Assembly (NCBI GenBank): GCA_023630585.1
Contig: CM042555.1
Location: 3,685,501 to 3,749,500 of the forward strand
Length of the DNA stretch: 64,000 nt
Direction: 5' to 3'
Source: Cranoglanis bouderius
Taxonomy: Eukaryota; Chordata; Actinopteri; Siluriformes; Cranoglanididae
Every line of letters starts with the position of its first letter. The first letter of the stretch is position 1. Below the pieces are notes generated by a model. It did not search any database, was not told the DNA's origin, and saw only the letters and a list, made by a program, of their open reading frames with translations. Positions 1-11,939 of this stretch are shown here, piece after piece. The translations under genes were made by a program, and so were the position numbers.

Positions 1-384
1 TATGACATTGCGTCGCAAATGGATGACCCGCGTGCCTGAGCAACTTCATTATGGATTGTTATGAATACACCACCCCGGAAGGTTATTAATTGCACAAATT
101 AGCACAAGTGTGAAAATCCAGTTAGAGGCCTGTTTGGTTCATAATAATTGATCCGTTTTTTTTTTTCCCCCCCAGTAAGCATTGCCCTGAGATATCAGCT
201 CGTTAGCGGATGTTTAATCCTCGTCATAGTTCATGAGGCGCCTGGTGGTAAGGTCGCCTCTGAATGTCACGCACAGTTACAATTGATTAGTGTTAAATTG
301 GATCAATGTCATGTTTGGTGGAAAACAATAGCAGTTAATGGATGGAGGACTTGAGCGGGTCCCAGAGAAGCGGTTGTTTGTTAG

Positions 385-385
<1 letters not shown>

Positions 386-419
<34 letters not shown>
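386..419. repeat. (GT)17 microsatellite
   Basis: Perfect TG run in otherwise unique, AT-rich sequence. The rest of 1-661 shows nothing recognisable. Confidence 0.97.
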
Positions 420-422
<3 letters not shown>

Positions 423-661
423 GAGAAAGATCAGGACAGTGTTGTTCAGCTGTTCTCATAATTCATCATTTGTTAATAAGGTCAGAAGTTTGCTAATTAG
501 CTAAAGGTTTGTCAGTGGATTGGTAATTAAGCCTCAGAGAGACAGAGAGAGAAACAGAGAGAGATTGGGGTTTTCCATCCGAATTGCATACAATTAATCT
601 GTATACTCTCTTAAAATGTATCTCAGTCATCCCGGATTGGATTTAGATCAGTTTGAACACT

Positions 662-826
662 CCATGTCATGCCGTTATAGTAAAATAATCAACAAAGGGG
701 AAGCGGAGTTACCCGAAATGACTCATTTTCCATCAGCTGCACATCCCAAAGTGTTTTATTCCTCTTATACCACAGAAATTTGCCAACGATTGCATATTTT
801 AAATGTATTACATAATGAAACTCAAA

Positions 827-864
<38 letters not shown>

Positions 865-1090
865 ATTTTAGTTAAATATATTTCAATGTTGTGACGCATC
901 CGCAAAACAAGACGAAGTTAGAAAGAAGTTTATCATGTTACTGAAAAGCAACACAAACTCCTCGGGCCTGAAAAACATCTGTCAGAAAGCTCACAGCTTT
1001 ACCTCTGAATGTTACAAAGTGCTGACACTGGAGACTCCTTCCATAAATAAACATTTCCTTACAGGAGACTTCACCATATTGACAATTAGA
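662..1090 (+). repeat. PAL interspersed repeat, copy A
   Basis: It carries the palindrome arms (gttatagtaaaataatcaac; cacatcccaaagtgttttat), then cctcttataccacagaaatt, a long poly-A tract (830-861), the segment catctgtcagaaagctcaca and the diagnostic tgacactggagactccttcc. The same blocks recur in the same order at 27.2-27.8 kb. I do not recognise the family by name. Confidence 0.75.
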
Positions 1091-1555
1091 CATGTTTTTT
1101 TTTTATTTTATTTTTGTTATGACTTGTGAGTCGTTAGTGACTCTTCTTATAAATGAATCATCCTGAATCATCCAACAGGAATTTCTGGATCTTTTCCTTA
1201 TATACATGCACTTAACCTGTTCCTGTTTAATTACCGTTAAACCCGTGTACAAATTGCATGTATGAAAGCAGGTTAATACGGGAGCTAATTAAAAGAAGAT
1301 TAATAATAGTATTTAAAACAAATCACGCATGTGCTTCACGGACAGATCATTTATTGCATCATGTGTGTGGATGTCCATCCCGTCGTCTGTAGGCCTCCAT
1401 CTGTTTGTCTCTCCTCATTTCATCCTCTTTGTTCCAGGAGCCTGAGCATTTTCCAGCAGTGACAAATCCTCTTGATCCATTACAAAGCTGAGGAAGAGAG
1501 AGAAAGAAAGAGGGATTTTGCTCACTGAGGCCAACATATTGAGCACCTGGCCATC

Positions 1556-1562
1556 ATTTCTC

Positions 1563-1593
<31 letters not shown>

Positions 1594-1790
1594 CTGTCTC
1601 TCTCTCTCTCTCTTTCTCTCTGTCTTTGACTCCCCTAGCCCGGAAGATCGGCAGACGTTTCCATCCAGAGGAGTGTGAAATTTCACACCCGTTTTTCACA
1701 ACACATCTTTTAATATGCACTGTGCTTTCCCCCCCCCCCCCTCCATCTTTCTCTCTCTCTCCCTCTCTCTCTCTCTCATTCGCTTTCACA
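1556..1790. repeat. Polypyrimidine (CT)n and poly-C region
   Basis: Interrupted CT runs at 1556-1622 and 1747-1779, with a C run at 1731-1741. Open frames on either strand here are low-complexity artefacts. Confidence 0.9.
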
Positions 1791-2184
1791 TATGGAATCT
1801 TTTCGATCTTCCTTCACCCTCACCGAGGCAGTCCTGCCAATCACCACCTGAGTGACGGCACATACAATTTTCCGCTGCCATTTGCACCCCTTAAGAGGAA
1901 AATTGCTTTGGCTATAACCTCTACCCAGAGAGAAAACATCAACAATAATAAAAAAAAAAAAAAAAAAAAAAAGAGAGAGCGAGAGATAGAAAGAAGCTAC
2001 AACTGTAATCTGGTGGGCTGCTGTCAGTTCTCTGGTTTGGACAGATGGAGAAAAAGAGAAAGTAAGAGAGGGGCGAAAGCTGCTTTAACCAACTCCACTC
2101 TATAATATACACACCTTAAACATAACTGACTGCCTTTACACTGAGATGACTGCTATGAGAGGTGCTCGTCACATACGCTCAGGG

Positions 2185-2190
<6 letters not shown>

Positions 2191-2254
<64 letters not shown>
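2191..2254. repeat. (GT)32 microsatellite
   Basis: Perfect dinucleotide run. Nearby are a poly-A tract (1950-1971), (CT)n at 2617-2642 and (ATT)n at 2723-2755. Confidence 0.97.
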
Positions 2255-2255
<1 letters not shown>

Positions 2256-2611
2256 ATTTATTATATGTTCCTCGTCTTGTCAGCATGTGTATTGATTTGC
2301 TAGGTCACTTTGATCGGTGCAGGAATGGTGGAGAGCTGACATTCCATTACCCGAGAAAAAAGCAGCTCAAAATAAAGAGGAATATGTTAAGGGATGGCAG
2401 GCGGCGGGCCGCTATGACTGTAATTAAGCGCAGGGACGAGTGAAACAGGGAGAGGTGGAGGAGAAGGAGACGTGTGAGAGAGAGAACCCGCCGTGGGAAG
2501 CTATTGTCTGCAGGAGACGAGGCATGTTGCACTGATATTACATGCTTGACCTTTCCTCTACTCCTCTCTTCTCTTCTCCTTGAGCTCGAGGCCTCTCCTC
2601 TCCTCTTTTCC

Positions 2612-2646
<35 letters not shown>

Positions 2647-2722
2647 GTTTCTTACTTTTTTAAGTCCATACACTTTAAATTGCAATGAATGAATACAATT
2701 TCCAACTATCACATCGTTCTCC

Positions 2723-2757
<35 letters not shown>

Positions 2758-2964
2758 CATCAGCGCTATTGAATTGTCAGTTCTGATTGAAAAGAAGGTG
2801 TTGATTCATTTTCTAGAACAGCAGGTCTGACATTAGTTCTTGCTGTGAGGCAAATCACAGGTTTATATGTTCCAGTGTACTCGTTTAACATGCTGCACAG
2901 AAACTATAGTACGGTGGCAGTCCTAGGCCTATAATAAATGGAGAAAACTGTATAATTATTAATA

Positions 2965-3440
2965 CGGTGACGTTTTCTGGAGACAATTATTCAACTTTTA
3001 TGGAAGGAGTCTCCAGTGTCAGAGCTTTGTAACTTTAAGTTTGCCACCTTAAGTCTTCAGGACAGAGGATGTTGTTCTTTACCGCTTTATTTCCCTGTCT
3101 TAATAGTGAGGGAACGTCTTTTCCGTCTGTATAGCTGCTATAATGTAATGGATAACAGGAACTTGCTCTGTGGGCGTTCAACATCATCATATGTAACAAT
3201 AAATGGATAAAAAGTATGATCTGTCATTGGCAAATTGGCAAAGAGAAATAAAAAAAAGGAGTATACAGTGTATATTAATAATATAAGGAATATAAGAGGA
3301 ATAAAACCCTTTGAGGCATGCTGTTATAGGGAAATAATCAACTTCATGGTGGTTACAGTAACTTTGCGTCGCCTCGAGCCTCATCACATCATCCTATCCT
3401 TGATCATTTTCCTATATCAGTTTAATTCCTTATATAATAA
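2965..3440 (-). repeat. PAL interspersed repeat, copy B (inverted)
   Basis: In inverted order it shows ggaaggagtctccagtgtca, tatagctgctataatgtaat, ggataacaggaac and caataaatggataaaaagta. These are followed by the palindrome: ggaataaaaccctttgaggc, gctgttatagggaaataatc, and the far arm gatcattttcctatatcag. Confidence 0.75.
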
Positions 3441-3549
3441 TGTTCGCAAACCAACGATGTATATTAAAAAAATGCCACTTATTTATATAAATACTTTGCT
3501 GTTATATTTATCGTTATAATTTATATGCAATTTTATTCAAAATTGATAA

Positions 3550-3825
3550 CACATAATAGCTGCTATAACGTAAGTGATAACAGAAACTAACTTGGATGTT
3601 CAAGAACATCAAATGTAACTATAAACGGATAAAAAATGATCATTTGATGTTGGCAAATCTCTGTAGTATAAGAGGAATAAAACACTTTAGGACGTGCAGT
3701 TATAGGAAAATAATCAACTCCATGGTGGTAACAGCAACTTCACCTCAGGCCTCATCATACCACCCTGTCGTTGATTATTTTCCTATAACAGCACACCGCA
3801 AAGTGTTTTATAACTTATTTAATCT
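3550..3825 (-). repeat. PAL interspersed repeat, copy C (inverted, best palindrome)
   Basis: It starts with agctgctataacgtaagtga and aactataaacggataaaaaa. At 3676-3815 it holds the clearest hairpin of the family: the left arm aataaaacactttaggacg...gttataggaaaataatcaac (3677-3719) pairs with gttgattattttcctataac...gcaaagtgttttat (3770-3811). Loop length is about 50 nt. Two copies (B and C) lie side by side in the same orientation. Confidence 0.8.
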
Positions 3826-4554
3826 TATTTATTACTTACTTTACTTACTTATCTATCTTATTTATACTAATAATGTTCATGCAGCAGGAATGCATTTGAA
3901 AATAGACACTTATTGTTTATTGTTATAATTTGCTAGAAATTCTATTCGAAATTCTAATTAATAAATGTTTATAAAACATTATAAAAGAAGACTTTTACTC
4001 TTTGGAAAAGTGATTGCAAGTATGTTCTAATGTGTAAAAAAAAAACCTCTCATTTAGGCTTCACGTATTTGAGAACTTCACAAATTTCGTTCGTCCTTTG
4101 ACAGCTATGACCGTCTGCAAATGGTACAAGTTTTCATTTTAGCCCCGCCCCTTCACACGTCGTAAGCGACTCGTGATTCGTTATGATTCTGAAGGATTTC
4201 TAATGAAATGTAAATAAGTATTTTTACTGTAGTATGAGGATCACGCTCAGAATGGTAGGAACCTGATCATAAAAATTACAGTTGCGTCGTAGCACTTGTG
4301 TACCATTTTAAACTCAAAAGAACATGAATCGGTAGTGAAAATTTCGTGCACGACAACTATTCTCCACGTTGGCACCATTAAAATTGTCCAACAGCTTATA
4401 CAGTATATATATTTTTTTCTTGCTAAAAGATTTGTACTCCATGACGGTGAAAAAGGCAAGCATGTCCATGATGTTGCGTTTGATATTTCTGTCAGCAGAG
4501 GTACTGTGTGGTAATAATCTTCCTGTGAGAGACTCATATCTTTGTGAGGTTCTG

Positions 4555-4556
<2 letters not shown>

Positions 4557-4611
<55 letters not shown>

Positions 4612-4713
4612 AGGCAGTTTATTAGTGAGACATTTGAAGCCCATGTCTCTTCAATCTGTCAGAAGCATAAGAGCATCACTTTATCATCGTTTGTCTGACT
4701 GGTGTCCCTATGG

Positions 4714-4774
<61 letters not shown>
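4557..4774. repeat. Compound (GT)n(GA)n and (GT)n microsatellites
   Basis: (GT)n at 4557-4588 joined to (GA)n at 4589-4610, then unique sequence, then (GT)n at 4716-4774. Nothing else is seen between 3830 and 5320. Confidence 0.95.
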
Positions 4775-4776
<2 letters not shown>

Positions 4777-5329
4777 GGACACAAACGGAGACATTGCTTC
4801 CTTCATTGTACTTTTCTACACAAGACTATTGGCTGGCTGTTGATGAAAATAGTTATTGCGCCCCAGAGTGTTATTATAATCCAATATATACGTAGGCTCC
4901 AATTACATTGCAGATGTTCAGCACCGACTGAGCGTCTCCAAAACTCCTTTGTGAATCACTGTGGAAAAAAAAGTATGTAAGATATCTGCGATAGTTTATT
5001 TCGAGCAACGTGCATTTAGTGCTTTTACCGTATAATTAGTGCTTGTGGAGCTGTAAATGTATGCGAACTCAGATTGCGCTCTGTTGGTCTCCAGAGACTC
5101 CCGATCCCGATTCAGATCGGACCAAGAATAACACCACTGATCATTGATGCGAGAGATGAGTCAACAACAACAACAACACACTTTAACTTTATCTTTATTT
5201 ACGGCCAAACAAAACAGTTAGGAACCTTTTACTTCAAACCAGCTACAGTACATGGGAAAATGAAGCCGCTAGCAAGCCTGGTGTTGGGATACTCTGATTC
5301 AGGACTGTCAGACTATTTGTTTGAAAGAC

Positions 5330-5880
5330 GCTTTCTCAGTGCACAAACAAATATGGATACTCCTGCTCATTAATGCAGTTATCCAATCAGCCAATCATGT
5401 GGCAGCAGCACAGTGCATAAATTCATGCAGATACAGGCCAAGAGCTTCGGTTAATGTTCAGATCAAACATCACAAGGGGGGAAAAAATGATCTGAGTGAC
5501 TTTGACAATGCCATGGTTGTTGGTGCCAGATGGGCTGGTTTAAGTATTTCAGAAATCTCTTGGGATTTTCACACACAACGGTCTCTAGAGTTTACATTTA
5601 CAGAGTGGAGCGAAAAACAAAAAACATCCAGTGAGCAGCAGTGAGAGTTCTGCGGTTGGAAATGCGTCGAGCGGTCAGAGGAGAATGGCCAGACGGGTCC
5701 GAGCTGACTGGAAGGCTACGGTATCTCGGATAACCACTCTGTACGACCGTGATGAGCAGAAAAGCATCTCAGAATGCACAACATGTCAAACCTTGTGGTG
5801 GATGGGCTACAACAACGGAAAATCACGTCAAGTTCCACTGCTGTCAGACAAGAACAGGAATCTGATGCTACAGTGAGCTG
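5330..5880 (+). pseudogene. Tc1-like transposase fragment, N-terminal part only
   Basis: A truncated element. The upstream part (from about 5330) is leader sequence, and coding similarity starts near 5485 with NDLSDFDNAMVVGARWAGLS, the usual N-terminus of a teleost Tc1-type transposase. After a stop and a frameshift near 5640, the next frame carries GQRRMARRVRADWKATVSRI, then KSISECTT and VPLLSDKNRNLMLQ. Sequence stops just before the expected first catalytic Asp motif, so the DDE domain is absent. The same family supplies the paired fragments at 17.38-17.80 kb. Family assignment rests on recognised motif order only. Confidence 0.75.
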
Positions 5881-5940
5881 CAGTTGTTCAGCCTCATGGC
5901 TAAGCGCTCCACACATTTTAGCAAATAAGTACTTAAAAAT

Positions 5941-6255
5941 GTAAAAACCAGGGGGCTTCGTGGTTAGCACGTTTGCCTTTGCCAGGGTTGGGGGTTCGAA
6001 TGCCACCTCCTCCCTGTGTGCACGGAGTTTGCAAGTTCTCCCCGTGCTTCAGGGTGTCCTTAAGGTACTCCGGTTTCCTCCCCCAGTCCAAAGACTTGTT
6101 GTAGGCTTATTAGCATTTCCTAATTGTATGTAGTGTGTGAATGTTTATGTGATTGTGCCCTGCATCCAGGGAGTCCCCCACCATGTGCCCCGACTTCCCT
6201 AGGATAGGCTCCAGGCTCCCCTACAACCCATGTGTAGGGTAATGGATGGATCGAA
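5941..6255 (+). mobile_element. tRNA-derived SINE, family 1
   Basis: It contains a tRNA-like head with a box A-like GTGGTTAGCACGTTTGCCT and box B-like GGTTCGAATGCC (near 5993). These are followed by the fish SINE body: tgcacggagtttgcaagttc, actccggtttcctccccca and cagtccaaagac. Related copies occur at 8.5, 9.3 and 41.9 kb. It is close to SINEs widespread in catfish, zebrafish and other teleosts (Mermaid/DANA-like body), but I do not assign a subfamily. The tail reads gggtaatggatgga. Confidence 0.82.
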
Positions 6256-6360
6256 ATGTAAAAACCTTTTATTATTATTAATTGCTTGTTTGTACTTGCC
6301 TGCAACCTTTTCCACATTATCTACTGTATATTCTACATAACAAATATATATATATATATA

Positions 6361-6743
6361 TACTGTGCAAAAGTTTTAGGCACATGCAAAGAAATGCAAT
6401 GAGCTGGTAAGTTTTATTGAGCATCTTGCAGAACCAGCCACAGTTCTTCTGGAGACTTTGACTTTCGCCCCGCTTCTTATTTTTGCAGCAAAACCCAGCA
6501 GCCTTCATTGTGTTTTTTTTTTTTTTGGTCTGAAAAGTGTCTCTTACGTAATACGCTGCTTTCTTTAATGACGCACAAACCTTTTTCTGTAACATTTAAT
6601 TTTGTGCTAGAAAACGAATGTTTGGGAATCTAAAATGTTTTTTGTACTGACTTGATAATGTAGAAGTCATAAAATAAAAAATCTATAACAAAGTTTGTAC
6701 TAAAAATAAAATAGGGTGCCTAAAACGTTTGCACAGTGCTGTA
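6361..6743. mobile_element. Tc1-type non-autonomous element (MITE), copy 1
   Basis: Inverted ends ctgtgcaaaagttttaggca (left) and tgcctaaaacgtttgcacag (6717-6736) lie next to TA, and the left side abuts a (TA)n tract. The interior retains a scrap of transposase-like coding sequence on the minus strand (SLQKNCGWFCKML). A second copy lies at 31.23-31.56 kb. It has no functional coding capacity. Confidence 0.78.
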
Positions 6744-7129
6744 GTTGAGCCTGTTTTTGAAAATCTAAACAAACGATTGGCCTAATTTAAACGTCAACAA
6801 ATGACTTGTACGACTCTTGGGTTGCGTCCAGCAGGATCCCAGTCCTGATGCACAGATGTGAAGGGACAAACAAAAAAACAAATAGTGCGCTTCTTATTCG
6901 TACCTGTATTCGCATCCGTTTAGAAACACATTACCTGTTCAATCCAAATAATGCGTTCTTTACACGCGTCCATCCTTACTCATGATGTTTTCATTATCGA
7001 TTAATTAAGTTGGTAAGAATTTCCCATCAAACTCCTTATTATTACGTCTACGTTGTTATTGTTGCTTTGTGCACGTTCAAAGTGCTATAACGGGCAGGTC
7101 AATCATAAAGAGTCGTGTTTAAAACCTTC

Positions 7130-7560
7130 ATTCAGCTGAGCATGAAAGCTCAAACAAAAGAAGTGTGACGCTTTGAGAAAGAGACGTGCCGCAAAACTGA
7201 TTAATATTTGCTTTCAAAATGACACGCCATGATGCACGAGCGGCTCCCTCTTATGCAAATGAGCATCTTAAAGAGACGAATCACCCCGGCCGCAGATTGT
7301 AAAGTTCAAGAGGCTCATTTGCATATTTATATTACACGTAACCGATAATAAGTGCGTCAAACGGCACTGCGTTTGTCAACGCAGGACTCCGGCGTGGCCC
7401 AACCGCGTGCGGCGCTTATTAACTCGTGAGAACTGATATCTTCAATTATTCACGCGGCGCACGCCTCTGCAGATGTATTGCGCCGCGTTTTGACAGTAAG
7501 AAGCGGCGGAAGAAAGAACATAATGGCACAAATGGAGCCTGTACTTATTATAAAAGTGGT
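7130..7560. promoter_or_regulatory. Candidate conserved non-coding regulatory element with paired octamer sites
   Basis: A repeat-free stretch richer in GC and CpG than its surroundings. It holds ttATGCAAATgagc (about 7252-7265) and its mirror gctcATTTGCATat (about 7313-7326). Each is a consensus POU/octamer site, about 50 bp apart in opposite orientation. A SOX-like AACAAAAG lies upstream (about 7153). No open frame with coding character covers it. The regulatory role is inferred from motif content only. Confidence 0.4.
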
Positions 7561-8470
7561 GTTGTCAAATGAAATACAGCACAGAGAGACAGAAAGAAAG
7601 AGAGAGAACAGTTCCGGCGCTGATATTAGTTTACCGCCGTGATGTCATCATAAAGCAGCCGAAAGACAGTGCGGAGTTATGGTTAAAGCCGTCCGACGGC
7701 ATCCAACACAAACTTAAATGTGTCTTTTTGCTGTTTCCTTTCAACAATGTATTAATGTGTGATATTTATTCGTACTACAAAAGCGTCAGGAAGTGTGACG
7801 GCCATTAGGCAAAGCGGCTTAACACACTCAAAAGCCAAACATTAAGTAAGCAAGCTTCGGCGATATGAGGCCACGTTCATCACGATGCCTGGCAATGTGG
7901 CACTTTATAGCCTACAGAGCTGTCACAAATGGATAAATATATCTGAATTAAATTAACCTCATAATGGCCTCTCATTATTTGAGAGCTTCTGTCATCCTTC
8001 TGTCATCAGGATGACCAAAGATTGGGTTACAAGCTTTATACAGGGCTACGATGCCATATGCACAAGCCAGGAGGGCAAAACCGAACGCTCCGGCGAGCCA
8101 AACTCGATGCGTTCTGAAAGAAAACTGATATGCAATATGATAGATCGAATATTAAATTAGTGAGCTGCCGTGCCATATGCTAGCCTTAGCGCTGGACTTG
8201 AATCATCCTTTTGTTCTGACTTTTCAGGTGCGTCTTGTGTTCAACAAGTGTTTTTCTTCTATTCAGGCTCGTTGAACAGCACACAGTGCAGGTGCTACGA
8301 GGAGACTGTCGACAAGGAGGGATTTAAAGGACCGCGCTACATTTTCAGTGGCTCAGGGCTGCCAGATTGGATGAACATCATCATAAAGATTGTAACACCA
8401 TGTTTTCATTACATTCGTTTTCAGACACCACTATTTGAGTGTCAAACAAACAGCGGCATTACATGATGAT
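7560..8470. other. Repeat-free stretch without a recognised gene
   Basis: No transposon or SINE sequence is seen. Part of it (7850-8050) looks like unique non-coding DNA with TAAT-rich words. A 98-codon plus-strand frame at 8170-8466 has no recognisable domain and I do not call it a gene. Confidence 0.5.
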
Positions 8471-8504
8471 GAAATGAGGCAGGGTAGCACCTTAGACTAA
8501 ATCC

Positions 8505-8725
8505 AAAAGGGAAAAGTACAGAAGGCGGGAATGCATCCTGGATGGAACGCCAGGCCATCGCATGGTCCCACACATAGCATAGCCAATCCACCTACCAGCA
8601 AGGTTTTAGGAGTGGAGGAAACCGGAAAGCCAGGAGGAACCTGTGAAAGAACATGTGAAACTACTCACAAACTCAGGATCGAGCCAGGAACTCGAGACCT
8701 ACGAGGCAACTACGCAACCTGATGC
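8505..8725 (-). mobile_element. tRNA-derived SINE, family 1, degenerate inverted copy
   Basis: On the minus strand it shows the family body in order: tctcgagttcctggctcgat in place of box B, then tttgtgagtagtttcacatg, tccggtttcctccactcct, gattggctatgc and the tail catccaggatgcattcccgcc. It is more diverged than the copies at 5.9 and 41.9 kb. Confidence 0.7.
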
Positions 8726-9097
8726 TCAACTATGCTATCCCAAGGCAAATATTCCTAAATTACATTGTGTCAGAGGTACGAGCCAGAATAAACAGCTGGG
8801 ATATTCATCAGGGATCAAAGAGCTGCTGTTTACTCCACCACACTCACGCTTTGCCTTAAGTCCTCAAGCTCCTGGTCTCTCAGAATGAGACCAGAGGAGA
8901 CACGGTATTGATCTGCTGTACCGAGAGAACCAAGTGCCATTACACTATTACAGGCCTGATAGAGGAACTGCACGCCATTGATTTCCAACCCACCTCCCTC
9001 CCAGTGTACATCTCTTTCCCTCTCTTCTTTCTTGTTTGTAATTGATGGTAAGTGGGAGCGTGCTTCCTGCCTGACCCCTGCCCCGGGTGGATCACAT

Positions 9098-9130
9098 GTA
9101 ACCCAATTATGATTGATATGATTGGGTTAC
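9098..9130. repeat. Perfect short inverted repeat
   Basis: GTAACCCAAT at 9098-9107 and its complement ATTGGGTTAC at 9121-9130, separated by 13 nt. It could form a 10-bp stem. No adjacent element explains it. Confidence 0.7.
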
Positions 9131-9261
9131 TGAACGCACAACAGGCTCAACCCACAGTACGTCATCAAACCGTGAATGTGTGGAACAGGAGTGTGTTTCA
9201 ATCCAAATGTGTGACACCCTGGTAGAGTAAAAGCACACACACACACACACACACACATCCG

Positions 9262-9470
9262 TTCACACACTACGGACAATTTAGTGATGCCAATCAGCCT
9301 ACAGTGCATGTCTTTGGACTGGGGGAGGAAACCGGAGTACCCGGAGGAAACCCCCGAAGCACAGGGAGAAACATGCAAGCTCCACACACACAGGATGGAG
9401 GCAGGAATCGAACCCTCAGCCCTGGAGGTGCGAGGTGAAAGTGCTAACCACTAAGCTGCATTACAGATAT
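9262..9470 (-). mobile_element. tRNA-derived SINE, family 1, inverted copy
   Basis: The minus strand carries box A (agcttagtggttagcacttt), a box B region (gggttcgattcctgcctcc), tgtgtggagcttgcatgttt, cgggtactccggtttcctcc and cagtccaaagacatgcactg. The order and spacing match the 41.9 kb copy. A (CA)n tract at 9234-9256 abuts its 3' side. Confidence 0.82.
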
Positions 9471-9903
9471 TTAAATCGAAACGCATTTCATGTGTTTCAG
9501 GGCGGAGTTTTCCTTTAATCAAACAATTTCAGGTTCAGAACTGTCCCACTGCTTTCTTCTCTCTTCCTTGTCTCGTCAGATCGTAGCAGCACCTGTGCTG
9601 TGTTGAATATTTCAGGATGTGTAAAAGTTCAAGCAATCGTCACCGATCTATACTGCTTGCTTAGCAGGAGGTGTTAAAAAGTATTGGCAGCTGACATAGC
9701 TCGACTTAATATCCAGCTAAGTGATTTAATAGCTTCTGTCGGATTCTTAACTGCTGTGTTTTTCACTATTGATTTATGAGCTCGTAAGTCGGGCTGCAAT
9801 TTCACAGCACCACCGCAGTTATTGAACCGAGCTTTTGATATTTCATATCGACTCGATCCTGTAATTATCAGGAGTTTCGCAAAGCTTTGGATTTGACAAG
9901 CAT

Positions 9904-10022
<119 letters not shown>

Positions 10023-10970
10023 CTTATGAGAGTTAAAGGAGGATTTCACAATTGAATCAAAAGTTGTTGCTTGATGCGTATGTGGATTTTTGCTTTATTG
10101 GGTTGTTTGCTTTGCTCGATAAACTGATTTGAGCATTTGTGGTAAACACTCTGTGTTTTATGGACAGATCTATCAGCCTGAATATCTAACACACCGCTCT
10201 CAATCACTTCATGTTTTCTCCTCTGGAACTTAATTATCGTGAAAAAACATAATGAAATTTTTTCAGTTTAGTATTCCCTCATAGGCTTCAGTTCACAGTC
10301 ATACCTCAGTCGTTAAAATGCCATTCTGTCTCTCAATCTCTCAAATTTCGAAGATAAAAACGGAGTCTTTATGTGCCATTATGGAGTTCCTGTGCTCTCA
10401 AGGAGCGAGTCTTTTTTTAAACAAATTGAGTTAAATGTGGATGAAATGATGGCTTATGAGAGGGCGTATTGTAGCGACAGACCCTTTAAAATCCATTTTC
10501 CACTCTGATTAGATTTCACAGTGTCATCACGGCAATGATGTTCAACCGCTTCATTCATATTTCAGAGGCGAAGCATAAATCCGGCAAACTGGAGCCTGTC
10601 ACGTCTCGTTAGAAATGATGAAGAATACGAGCAGAGCCACCGCTCCTCCTGTTTATCTCCGAAAATGTTTGTTTGACGCTCTTTTACGATTTATGAATGA
10701 GATCCCGTGTACTGCAGCAAAACTAACCATGTTCATATTGAACCAATAAAACATAACATTTCATCACACACACAAAAACATGATTAATGTGGCTCCTACT
10801 TAAAAAAATACAATACAGAAAGCGGGAACTAAAAGCAGAACTAAACTGAACCAGTGATTGTCACTAGGGTTCTAGCTCTAAAAGTATATATTTTGTATCT
10901 TTTCTATGTATTTTTTTCTCAGGGGAAAGAAGATGTAGTGTAATTCATTTAAAGTAGTCCTTAAAGTCTT

Positions 10971-11581
10971 GGGTGCGTCTCAATCAGCTCCCTAGTTCAG
11001 TAGTCAGGGAGTCGGCCATTTTAAGGGCTGTCTCAATCGCGAAATCCTTCCAGTGCACTCGAACGGTCGCTCCCTTATAAATCCCACAATGCACCGCAAA
11101 AAAGCAGGGAGCATCGATGCTCGCTATGTTCTCTTACTGGAAATGACATCATACAGTATTTTCTGAAACCTCTCAGCCAACTTCGTCTACAAATGTAAGT
11201 AGCTTGTTATCGATGTTGTAGCTTTCAATTGATTGCTTACGTTAGCGATATTTAACTTTGATGTTCTACACATGGTTTGTTGAAGTTAATGGTTTAAAAA
11301 ATCCACTAGCTCGCCGACGATCCTGCTTGAAGTACCATGACAGAAACATGTGTGATTAAGCTAACAAATTTATATTACGTATAATGTCAGAAAGATATCG
11401 GTCCTGCCTGTTGTCGAAAAATGCCAGCGGTGAGGATTACAATGCGAGTACGTGGTCGTGTCGCCGAAAAATTGAGTCATCAGTGTCCCAAATGTGTAGT
11501 GAGCCAGGGTCCTTACCAGTGCCCCGACTCATGTACACGATATACTGATTCACGACCTAGAGAGCTGATTGAGGCGCACCC
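10971..11581. mobile_element. hAT-like non-autonomous DNA transposon (MITE)
   Basis: A 611-bp element with 25-bp terminal inverted repeats that match at 23 positions. The left end begins gggtgcgtctcaatcagctc, and the right end inverted begins gggtgcgcctcaatcagctc. The interior contains ccattttaagggctgtctca and cttataaatcccacaatgca. There is no coding sequence. No clear target duplication was found, so the hAT versus other superfamily call is tentative. Confidence 0.75.
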
Positions 11582-11939
11582 CTACTGCGTCTTAAATTAA
11601 TTCTTGGTACACTCTTAGAAAAAGTATAACATTTAACAAGCCTAGCGTTTCGCTGTCAGAACGGGTTTCGCATAGAATATTTTTAGGAAGCTAAAAACCC
11701 TTAATTATCCAATGATCTCTTGAAGAACCCTAGAAGAACTTTTTTTTTTTCTTTAAGAATAAACACCACATCCATTCTCCTAAGTTAAAGATACTAGTGC
11801 AATGCTACAGTTTAGTATGTTTTTCTGAGAATGTAGTAAGTTACAAATAAAATGTTGAGTACAGTAAAACAGCAGTGAGTTCATTTTGTTGTGCAAGAGG
11901 TGGAAAAAGAAAAAAGAAAAAAAATGTGTACGTCTATCT

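Noticed and set aside
8266..8355. Possible exon with a polypyrimidine tract and CAG acceptor at about 8265
   Set aside because: The predicted peptide has no recognisable domain and there is no good paired donor or neighbouring exon.
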